Assembly: GCF_030445035.2 (NCBI RefSeq)
Contig: NC_080702.1
Location: 30,069,843-30,133,842, forward strand
Direction: 5' to 3'
Length of the DNA: 64,000 bases
Source of the DNA: Dasypus novemcinctus
Lineage: Eukaryota; Chordata; Mammalia; Cingulata; Dasypodidae
The notes beneath the pieces are model-generated. The model did not search any database. It saw nothing but the letters and a program-made list of their open reading frames with translations, and was not told the DNA's origin. A program made the translations under genes and the position numbers. Of the stretch, positions 1-9,200 are shown one piece after another (the stretch's first letter is position 1; the number at the start of each line of letters is the position of its first letter).

Positions 1-344
1 ATGAATTTACAACTCTGTGGTTGTTCTAATAGCCAGTGATTGTACACCCTGGATGGATCATATGGGATATGAATATATCTCAATAAAACTGCTTAAAAAA
101 GCACCCCTTTCTCCCCGCCCCCAATACTCCACATATCGGGATTTAGGTTTCCTGGCTACGCTGCTTTGCCTTAAGTCTACACAGCACGTCAGAGCTAAAT
201 CTGGGTTTGGATGCACTGTCAATGCTACCGAGGACACAGAGGGAGAGAGCGTCCCTGCCCACTGCAATTCTAGGTGACCGCTTGCAAGATCCTGGGTTGA
301 GAGATGGTTCCAACTCAGGGGTCTGCATTTCCAACCGCAGCTTT
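1..344. other. Unassigned sequence
   Basis: No gene, clear repeat or tandem array was recognised. Short overlapping reading frames here show no family resemblance. Confidence 0.5.
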
Positions 345-547
345 TTTTTTTAACTTAAAAAAAATTGAAGTTGATCATTCATACACGAACATCCATAAAC
401 AATAAGCATATAATAAAAGTTGTGAGCTCACAAAACAGACATGCATATCATCATAGGGCTGCCATCCATCACCCACCACCCACACCTTGCATTGTCGTGA
501 AGGAACCGTGACAAATTTTGAAAGAGCATCTTCAAAACATTGCTACT
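345..547 (-). mobile_element. L1-derived fragment (antisense)
   Basis: An A/T-rich segment near-identical in layout to 36148-36350 (landmarks ACATACATAAACAATA, ACAAACATGCATATCA, TTGCATTGTTGTGAA). It looks like an old antisense L1 fragment with a SINE inserted at its end. Confidence 0.55.
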
Positions 548-850
548 GGGAAGCGGTTTTGGCCCAGTGGTTAGGGTGTCTGTCTACCACATGGGAGGTC
601 CAGGGTTCAAACCCCGGGCCTCCTTGACCCGTGTGGAGCTGGCCCACGTGCAGTGCTGATGTGTGCAAGGAGTGCCGTGCCACGCAGGGGGGTCCCCCTC
701 TTAGGGGAGCCCCACGTGCAAGGAGTGCGCCCCTCAAGGAGAGCCACCCACATGGCTCAATTGGTTGAACTCCTGCAGCTCAATTGGCTGAGCACCTGGT
801 TCCCATGTAGGAGGTCCTGAGTTCAATCCCTAGCACCTCCTTGAAAAAAA
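548..850 (+). mobile_element. tRNA-headed SINE, truncated, plus short SINE head
   Basis: Begins GGGAAGCGG, then the A-box-like GGCCCAGTGGTTAGG and B-box GGTTCAAACCC. The body (GTGTGGAGCTGGCCC...CAAGGAGTGC) breaks off at about 745, and a second head follows to the A-rich end. Confidence 0.8.
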
Positions 851-862
851 TTGTAATATTGA

Positions 863-1215
863 CGTGGAGAAAGTGGCCACAGTAGCGCTGAGGGTAGGGA
901 GAGGGAAGAAGAGATATGATGTGGGCACATTTTCAGGATTTGGAGCTGTCCTGGGTGGTGCTGCAGGGACAGATGCTGGACATTGTGTGTCCTGCCATGG
1001 CCCACTGAGTGGACTGGGGGAGAGTGTCAACTACAATGTCAACCACTATCCATGCGGTGCAGCAGTGCTCCAAAATGTAGTCACCAAGTGCAATGAATGT
1101 GCCACGATGATGAAAGAGGTTGTTGATGTGGGAGGAGTGGGGTAGGGGTGGTGGGGAGTTTATGGGGACCTCATATGTTTTGAATGTAACATTTAAAAGA
1201 AAATAAAGAAGAAGA
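863..1215 (+). mobile_element. L1 3' end (sense)
   Basis: Starts GACGTGGAGAAAGTGGCC, includes AGAGTGTCAACTACAATG and GCAGTGCTCCAAAATG, and ends in an A-rich tail with AATAAAG. The same 3' end recurs more than ten times in the window. Confidence 0.75.
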
Positions 1216-1234
1216 AGGACAAAAAAGCACATCA

Positions 1235-1492
1235 GGGAAGCGGCTGTGGCTCACTCAGTTGGGCTCCCATTTCTACCATATGGGAGGCCCTGGGGTCATG
1301 TCCGGGGGCCTCCTTGTGATGGCCGCGTGCCATGGAGAGCTGGTGCAGCAAGATGACCCAACAGAAGGGAGACAAGCAGATATAGAAGAAAAAAAACCAT
1401 GCAGCGAATGGACACAGAGAAGAGACAGCAAAGAGAGGAACAAGCCACAAGGGGGGGGGGGATAAATAAATAAAAAATAAAAATTTCTAAAA
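1235..1492 (+). mobile_element. tRNA-headed SINE with 14-bp target duplication
   Basis: Head GGGAAGCGGCTGTGGC, A-rich tail (AAATAAATAAAAAA). It is bracketed by perfect copies of AAAAAAGCACATCA (1221-1234 and 1493-1506) and sits in the tail of the preceding L1. Confidence 0.85.
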
Positions 1493-1506
1493 AAAAAAGC
1501 ACATCA

Positions 1507-2120
1507 TAATAAAATCACTTAAAAGAAAGAAAAGGGCAATGCTCCAGACGATGGGGCAGGAAGGGATTTCCCATCCATATGGATGCATTTCCCCTCAGGG
1601 GGTTTCAGGTAGCCGTAGACACCTGGTACAAGGTCTGGCTCTGACCTCCTCGCCCCATGGTGGGAGCCGCCTGACTCTGATTTCTCAGCACTGTGCAGAG
1701 AGGAAGCTCTCTCCAGGATGAGCCACTTGCACGCGAGTGGAGACAGGGGCGCTGCAGGTTTCTCCTGGGAGGAACATCCTTCTCCCCATGCCTTGACAGG
1801 AGGGCTGCAGAAGAGGCTCAAGCAGGGACCCAACCACCTCGTCTCAGCCAAGCTGTGCTGAGTGGGGGCTTCCTGGTGGGGTGCAGGCTGCGGGACCCTC
1901 TCCACATGCTCAGGGTACACCCTGCCTCTGCCTTGCCCACCTCTCTCCTGAGGATCTGGGCAGCCCTTGGGGACTGCCACCACTCCCTGCCAGAGAGCAC
2001 AGATGGCCTTGGAAGTAGAAGCAGGAGAGGAGACACAGTATGAAGGCAAATATCTGTCCCTCACGGAAAACTGGAAATGGAGCTGTGCTGGCCTTGAAGA
2101 CATCAAAAGAGAAATTTGCT
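1507..2120. other. Unassigned GC-moderate sequence
   Basis: A 215-codon open frame exists on the - strand (2166-1519) but resembles no family and runs into the flanking SINE. No other feature was seen. Confidence 0.4.
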
Positions 2121-2200
2121 GGAGCGGGTGTAGCTCAGTGGTTGAGCACTTGTTTCCCATGTACAAGGTCCCTAGTACCTCCTAAAAAAAAAAAGAAAGA
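2121..2200 (+). mobile_element. Short tRNA-headed SINE
   Basis: GGAGCGGGTGTAGCTCAGTGG head, about 75 bases, with a CCTCC-A(n) tail. This is the short subfamily also seen at 27603, 48215, 53185, 54255 and 61290. Confidence 0.8.
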
Positions 2201-2239
2201 AAAAATAAGAACAAAGATTGCCCTCAGCATCTCATAAGA

Positions 2240-3289
2240 CCATTCCTTTTTTTCTGTTCTTTTGTTTTTGGTTTTTACACTTTATAAAAAATTAAAGTTA
2301 ATAGGTCACAAAGAATGTTACATTAAAACCATAGAAAACATAAGAGGTTCCCATATACCCCACTCCCCACCCCCACCCCATCATTTTTGTAAATGGTATT
2401 TTTTTTTAAGTTATATATACATCACACAAAAAATCTTACATTAAAAAATATAAGAGGTTCCTGTATACCCCCCACCCCCCACCCCACTCCTCCCACACCA
2501 ACAACCTCCTCCATCATCGTGGCACACTCATTGTACTTGGTGAACACATTTTGGGGCACTGCTGCACCACATGGATAATGTTTACCCTGTAGTTCACACT
2601 CTCCCCCAGTGCATTCAGTGGGTTATGGCAGGATTTATAATGTCCAGCATTCAGGACAACTCCAAGTCCTGAAAATGCCCCCACATCACATCTCTTCTTC
2701 CCTCTCCCTGCCCTCTGCAGCCACTGTGGCCACTTTCTCCACCTCAATGATTCAATTTCTTCCATTACTAGTCACAATAGTTCTATAGTAGAATATCAGT
2801 AAGTCCACTCTAATCCATACTCTATTCCTCCATCCTGAGGACCCTGGAATGGTGATGTCCACTCCACCTCTAGATCAAGAGGAGGCTTAGATTCCACCTG
2901 GATGCTGGATGCAATTTCTCTGCTTGTGGTTGTAGGCACTCTTGGCTCCCTGGTGTGGTGGTTGACCACCCTAACCTCCCTATTAGCTGACCTGGGTAAG
3001 TCCAATAAACCAGAGGGTAGGAGCTGCAAGTCTGCGGAGGCTCAGGGCCCAGCTGGCACATGGACAGTCCAGAGATTCTAGTCTCCTGGGTATGGACCAT
3101 CCCTAGTGCCAACCACAGGTTCAATAAAAGTGACAGAAGAGGCATGTGTAGGAAGGTCACATCTGAGTCCAGCTCCATCACCCTCAGGAGCACAAATTCC
3201 AAAGTAGGGCCCTCTGACATGGCACAGATCTCCAAGTCCATCTGCCATGACCATATACCCTGTGGATCTCAAACACTGACTCTTGGCTA
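2240..3289 (-). mobile_element. L1 3' ends (antisense)
   Basis: A short tail fragment (2240-2400) is followed by a longer copy. Landmarks read in antisense include TATAAGAGGTTCC, CTCATTGTACTTGGTGAA, GCACTGCTGCACCACATG and TCTAGATCAAGAGGAGG, and the copy extends further 5' into the 3' untranslated region than its relatives. Confidence 0.7.
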
Positions 3290-3915
3290 TTGAAGGAGTC
3301 TCAGCAAGGGAGAGCCCTCTGTGTCTCTAGGCCAAGGTCCAGTAGAGCCTCCTGCGCTCGGGCGGGTGCCCCTCAGAGCCCTGCTCCATCGCCATGGGGT
3401 TGCCAGCAAGATGCAATCCCATTCCTCCCAGGTCCGTGTAATAGGGAGGCCCCGGGCTGCTGGGCTCCTGGAGCGGGGTTGGGGGGTGGCTGTTGCAGCA
3501 CACACACGGCCCTCGATCGGCGGTGCCCGGGGGCACTGCGCCTCCGGCTGAAGAAGCCAGCCCGCAGAGAAGAGGATGCCGGTTACCTGGATCAACTAGA
3601 GCCCCTGTACGCAGAGGGCGGCACGCAGCGTCTCCAGCCGCGGCTATCCTCGCAGGAGCGTCACCTATGTGGGGTAGAGACCTTGCAAATACCAGCCTGG
3701 CTCCTTGGCCTCTGTGCACTCCACGAGAGCCCCAGCAGCGGGTCATGGGCCTCCCCTCCCGGCGCAAGTCAGCCGCGTGTCCCCACTGGGCGGGCGCGGC
3801 GAGCTCCATCCCCGCCAGCGAACGCAGAGCGCGCGAGGCCAGGGCGCGCCCGGTGCGCTGTGCGGCCCTCTCTGCGAGCCACCTCGCACCCTCCTTTCCA
3901 GGACTTTTCCACTTA
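3290..3915. other. CpG-rich block without a recognised gene
   Basis: A GC- and CpG-dense segment (CGCGGC, GGGCGGGCGCGGCG, GAACGCAGAGCGCGCGAGG) between L1 and LTR-like sequence. Open frames of 208 codons (+, 3290-3916) and 247 codons (-, 4070-3327) exist, as expected by chance at high GC. Neither resembles a known family. It could be an orphan CpG island. Confidence 0.5.
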
Positions 3916-3919
3916 GGGT

Positions 3920-4280
3920 TTGGCACCTTGGGAGTGCAGGTGCCCTTGTCACTGTTACTTGCATGCTTTAGTTTCCTTGGTGCTAAATCCAATACCTGTG
4001 CAATGGGCCGGCTTGCACAATGGGAATTTCCTGGTGCACGGTTTTGAGGCTGGGAGAAGTCCAAAACCAAGGCATCATTAAGGACATGCTTTCTCCCAGA
4101 AACTTGTGGTATTCTGGGGCTGGCTGTCGGAGCTCCTTGGTCCTTGGCTTTTCTGGTTCGTGGAAATGCACGTGCCAGCCTCTCCTGGCTTGGCCTTTCT
4201 CTTTAGAGTTCGGTTGACTTGCAGCTTCTTTTTTTTTTTGACCCTCCTATAAGACTTTCAGACAAATGATTAAAACCCAC
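3920..4280 (-). mobile_element. MaLR-like LTR (antisense), first part
   Basis: Landmarks TGCACAATGGGAATTTCC, AAACCAAGGCATCA and ATGCTTTCTCCCAGAA match the LTR pieces at 7795, 10705, 11343 and 29476. It appears to resume at 5827-5965, after an LTR and an L1 inserted into it. Confidence 0.55.
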
Positions 4281-4852
4281 TGTAGCAGTTTGATATAGTT
4301 ATGAATTCCAAAAATAGATACTGGATTATGTTTGTAATCTGGCCTGTACCTGGGCGTGATAGCATTATGACTAGGGCTTTGATTGGGCCACGTCATTAGG
4401 GCGTTGAGTCACCACCCTTTGGTGGGTGGGGATTCACGGATAAAAGGCATGGCAAAGGACGGAGTTTGGGGTTTTTAATGTTGGAGTTTTGATGTTGGAG
4501 TTTGATGCTGAAGCTGGAGCCCTGGGGAGAGAGACAGAGCCGTTCGCCTGATAGTCTACAGCTGACCTTGTGGAGAGAGGCAAAGCCTAGAGAGCCTCGT
4601 AGTCTACAGCTGACCTTGAGGAGGAAACAGAGGAGCTGAGCCCAGAGGAGCCCAGGAAGCCTGAACCCTCACAGACGTCAGCAGCCATCTTGCTCCAACA
4701 CATGGAGATAGACTTTGGTGAGGGAAGTAACTTATACTTTATGGCCTGCTATCTGTAAGCTCCTACCCCAAATAAATACCCTTTATAAAAACCAACCAAT
4801 TTCTGGTATTTTGCATCAGCACCCCTTTGGCTGACTAATACACCCATCCTGG
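4281..4852 (+). mobile_element. Solo retroviral-type LTR
   Basis: Begins TGTAGCAGTTTGATATAG and ends GGCTGACTAATACA (TG...CA). A TATA-like GATAAAAGG lies near 4440 and AATAAA at 4771-4776. It contains an internal imperfect duplication of TAGTCTACAGCTGACCTTG. The flanks share only about four bases (CCCA). ERVL/MaLR-type by its ends; no internal viral genes are attached. Confidence 0.75.
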
Positions 4853-5129
4853 GATCTCACTGACTGCCACAGTAAACAGTGCCTCAAGCAGGGCTGCTCC
4901 TGAGGGTTCTAGAGACATCTGGACACTACAGGCAGAGCAGACAAGCTCAGGAAATCCATCCCCTGTCTGTGGGCCTTATGTTGGCATATATGATAACCTA
5001 TCTCCTCAAAGTATCAGAGTAAGACAAATTTGTAATTTTCCTACACTTGGTTCTTCTGCCTCTTTTATTTGAACCTATAACTAGAACTATGCCTCTTAAA
5101 TATATGTCCCAGGGACTTAAATCTTTGGT

Positions 5130-5820
5130 CTGTCCATGTGCAAGTTGAGCCCTGAATCTTAGCAGAGTTGCAACACCTACTCTCCAGTTCACTGGACTCA
5201 CCCAGGACAACTCATGAAAGGATGATGATGGACAATGCCCATCCCCAAAAACAGAGAGTATCTACGTTTGCAAGAAGACAGTGCCATCCATCTCTCCCAT
5301 GGAATCTAGCCCCCCTCTCAATCAGAAGCAGAGTGGACATCACCACCCCCAGATCCTCAGGACTGAGGAATGAACAAACATACGGGGAGAATGCAACTAT
5401 GGGCTAAAGTAGACTTATGATTATTCTAGTAATGGAAGAACCTGTAACATTGATATAAAGACAGTGGTCACCAGAGGGGAGGAAGAGGGAAGAAGAGGGG
5501 AAACATGGCAGCATTTCTGGAACATTGGAATTGTTCTGCATGACATTGCAATGATGGCTACAAGCCATTATACATTTTGCCAAAACCTATAAAACTGTGT
5601 GGGGCAACGTGTAAACCATAATGTAAACTATAGACCACGGTTAGTAGCGATGCTCCCATATATGCCCATCAATGGTAATAAATGTGCCACGCTAATGAAA
5701 GATCTTGTTAATGGGGGAAAGTGTGGGAGGGGAAGAGAGTGGAGTCTATGGGAATCCCCTATATTTTTTATTGTAATATTTATATAATCTAAAGCTTCTT
5801 TCAAAATAAAGAAGAAGAAA
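5130..5820 (+). mobile_element. Older L1 3' end (sense)
   Basis: Contains AACCATAATGTAAACTATAG, TAATAAATGTGCCACGCT and TGTTAATGGGGGAAAG, then an A-rich tail with AATAAAG. It is closer to mammalian L1M 3' ends than the younger copies in the window. Confidence 0.7.
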
Positions 5821-5826
5821 AAAGAC

Positions 5827-5965
5827 CCATCCTGATGATGGAGCTGGACCACACCTTAACTGAATTTACCCCCTCCAAAGGGCCTCTTTACAAGAGTCTA
5901 CCAGGAATGGATGAGGTTAAAGGACAAGTTTTTCCTGGGGCACAGAGCTCCATACCTCCACATTC
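5827..5965 (-). mobile_element. MaLR-like LTR (antisense), continuation
   Basis: TGGACCACACCTTAACTGAA, then a GGCCTCTTTAC segment and TTTTTCCTGGGGCACAGAGC parallel 8390-8520 and 11625-11760. This suggests it is the other half of the piece at 3920. Confidence 0.5.
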
Positions 5966-6069
5966 CATGATGAATTCAAACCGGGGAGAAAGACAAGGGT
6001 GTAAGGGTGTGTGTGAGATGGGCGGGGAGTTCCCCTCCGGATGGTTTTGCATGTTCTTGACTTTGAAAG

Positions 6070-6081
6070 GAAAAGGGAACT
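6070..6081 (+). promoter_or_regulatory. ISRE-like element upstream of CLEC17A
   Basis: GAAAAGGGAACT differs by one base from the GAAANNGAAACT interferon-stimulated response element and lies about 95 bases before the start codon. IRF/PU.1-type control would suit a B-cell lectin, but a short match like this can arise by chance. No TATA box is evident. Confidence 0.25.
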
Positions 6082-6175
6082 GAGAAAGCCCCCGAGCCTT
6101 GAGCAGGAGGGACAAGGTGCAGATGCCGCCAAGGTCTGATTGCGCCTTCTCAGGCTCCTCGCCATAGCTCCAGCC

Positions 6176-6218
6176 ATGCCCACCCTGTATACTAACACTG
6201 GGCGCCCTGATTCATTAG
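6176..6218 (+). CDS. CLEC17A: CLEC17A coding exon 1 (start codon)
   Basis: Encodes [14 protein letters not shown] plus the first base of a Gly codon, followed by the donor GTACTG. It aligns with the short N-terminus I recall for human prolectin. The ATG at 6176 has G at -3. It is the start that joins in phase 1 to the next exon, so the predicted protein is complete. Confidence 0.88.
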
Positions 6219-9200
6219 GTACTGGCCCGGTCAGGCTTGGGCTGGGCGCCGGGGTGGTCAGGATGCTGGGTACAGCATCACCACTCTGGCGTGGGTTCTG
6301 ACTTGCTTCTCTCTCTGGAAGGAGTCAGGGATGATGACGATGATGATTATGAGAACACGACACCACCCTACAAAGACCTTCCTCCCAAACCAGGTAAGCG
6401 GACCTCTCTGAGGCCAGGTGGGGGGACATGTGGCCTGGGAGATGGGGAAGCAGCATCCCCAGGGGGGTTTGGCTGGGCATTGTGGACACACAGCCAGCAC
6501 CCTGATGGTGGAGATATCTGTGTCTGGGCTCTGCCATTGAGGATCTCTCAGTTTGATGGCAAAAGCTGTTGTGGGCACAGCCTCAGGTGATTAGTGCTGA
6601 GAGGGGAGGGATGGGGGAACACTGAGGGAATTTATGGCTTAGCTTGTCACGGTGAGAACTTGGGGGTCAGGGAAGGTTTTGTGAGGAAATCCCTGTGGAG
6701 GTCACTGGAGCAAGACTTGAAGGATGAGTGGGAATTTGTTAGGAAGACAAGCCCAGGAGAGAACCAGTGGGTACAAAGGCCCGGAGGCAGAAGAGCTGGT
6801 TATGTCTGAAGAACTCCAAGTGGAAGGTTGCCTCATTAGTCCAGGTTTGACTTCAGGCGTGGGTGGTCCAGACCTGGCCTTGGACATTACAAGAGTCTGA
6901 TAAATGGATGTACAAGTGGAGGTTTGGGAGTTTTCTCTGAGTCAACTCTCCCTGAGACCGTGAGAGGTCACTGGGTCCAAGCCAGTCATGTGTCTGTGGA
7001 TAGTGAGCATGGTGTGTGGGACTCCACATCCCCCATTTCTGAAACCAGAGTGGGGCCATCCTGGGAGGTCCAGGGACAATGTGGGACTCAGCATGAAGGA
7101 GGAGGTGAAATGGGCTCTGCTGCTGGACTGTCCATATCCAACTCCAACTCTGTTCCAACATGATCCTCAAACCCAACTCCAAGACCAACCTTCTCCCCAA
7201 ACATCCCAATCCCCATCCCAAATGTGGTCTCATGTCCATTCCCATTCCGAAACCCAACTCCATCACACTTCTGCAATCCAACCCCAACTTCTCCATTCCC
7301 AAATCAACTCCATGACCATCTCCCAGCCCAATTCCAACCCAACCTCAACTTCTTGTCCATAACCACACTAACTCCATTACTATCTCCCAACCTAATTCCA
7401 ATGCAATCTCAACTACTTGTCCATTCCCAAACACATCTATGACTCCATTTTTCATCCTAACCACAATCTGAATCACAACCCCTCTCACATGTCCATCACT
7501 ATCCCCAATCCTAACCCATCTTAACCCACCCCACATCCATTTACATCCAAACCCAATCCCAGCTCTAACCTCAACTCAATTACCAACCCCATGATCATTT
7601 CCTATCACCATTCTAATGCCATTTCTACCTCCAAACACAACTGTGTCTTTAATTTAGGGTGACCAATGGTTTTGTTTTTCCTAGGACTGTGAGGTTTCCT
7701 GGGATGTAGGACTTTCAGCTTTCAATCTGGACAGTCCAGGTCTCTTACCCTTTTCCTATCTCTAATCCAATTCTATTCTCATATCTAACGTGTCTTGGTT
7801 TCCCAGTTGCAAAAATGAATAACCTACAATGGATTGGTTTGGCAACAGGAATTTATTGGATCACATTTTTGAGACTAGAAGAAGTCCAGAATCAAGGTTT
7901 CTTTTTTTTTTGTCTTTATTTATTTTTTAAATATTGCATTAAAAAAATATGAGGGCCCCCTATACCCCCCAACCCCCTCACCCCACTCCTCTCCCCACAA
8001 CAACAATCTCCTCCATCATCATGAGACATTCATTGCATTTGGTGAATACACCTCCGAGCACCGCTGTACCTCATGGTCAATGGTCCACATCATAGCCCAC
8101 ACTCTCCCACGTTCCACCCAGTGGGCCATGGGAGGACATACAACGTCTGGTAACTGTCCCTGCAGCATCACCAGAATCAAGGTTTCAGTATGGCAATACT
8201 TTCTCCCTGAAGACTTTTGCATTTTGGGGCTAGGTTCTGGTGGACCTTGGGTCCCTGGCTTTTTTGTCACATAGCAATGCACATGGCAACATCTCCTTTC
8301 TCTCCTGGGTTCCCTGGACTTACAGCTTCTTCTCCTCATGGCTTTCTGTCTTAAAGCCTCCAGTACTAAGATTAAGGCCAACCTCATTCAATTGGACCAC
8401 ATCTTAACTAAAAATTACGTCTTCAAAAGGTCTTATTTACAATGGGTTGACACTCACAGGAATGGTTTAAGATTAAGAACATCTTTTTTTCCTCATGGGG
8501 TACAAAATTCAACCTACTAAACAACCCCATTTCCAACCCCAGCCATGACTCTCCATTGCAATCCCAATCCTATTTCCATCACTTTCTTCAATCTCATTTC
8601 CACACTCAGACAAGCCCTAACTCTGACCTTCTCTTTCCAGGTTCATTGGCTCCTCCAAGGCCTCCAAAGACAGGTGAGATGGGACTGGGGGTGCAGGAGA
8701 ACCAGTGCTGACTTTTCCCTGCCCTACACCTAAGCAACCATTCTTTCCTCTTCAGAAAAGAAAATGGAGAACCCTCCACTTCCCTGCAAATTTTCAAAGA
8801 TGGCAGGTGAGAGTATAGCGTTGGAACCATCTAGCTCACCTGCATGAAGCTGTGCTCTATACATGACCCTAGTCGTTCTGACACTTTCCAGGTCTGGACC
8901 TCACCCCTGTCACCTTCACATCTCCCCAGTTGCGTGAGTATTGGGAAGAGCCTTTAAAATATCTCTGAGAGGGAGTACCTGGAGGTTCTCCATTCAGTCC
9001 CCAATTTTGAGCAGAGAATAAAGCAGAAGGGTAAGGGGCCATGGAGTTTGAAAGGCAGTCTTTTGGCAATTTCTGAATAACCTCTCTCCCTCTTTTTCCT
9101 AGATATTGGTCTGGAACCTCCTCCATTTCAGCCATCCCCAGCCAGTAAGTGATTATCCTTCCTGGTGGCCTCAAATCATCTCTCAGGGTATTTGGTTCAA

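Noticed and set aside
1519-2166. 215-codon open frame on the - strand
   Set aside because: No recognisable domain, no splice or promoter context, and it ends inside a SINE.
3290-4070. 208-codon (+) and 247-codon (-) open frames in the CpG-rich block; possible NDUFB7 5' end
   Set aside because: High GC removes stops by chance. Translations resemble no family I know, including NDUFB7, and one runs on into LTR sequence.
4281-4852. Possible provirus
   Set aside because: Only one LTR is present, with no internal viral coding sequence on either side, so it is a solo LTR.
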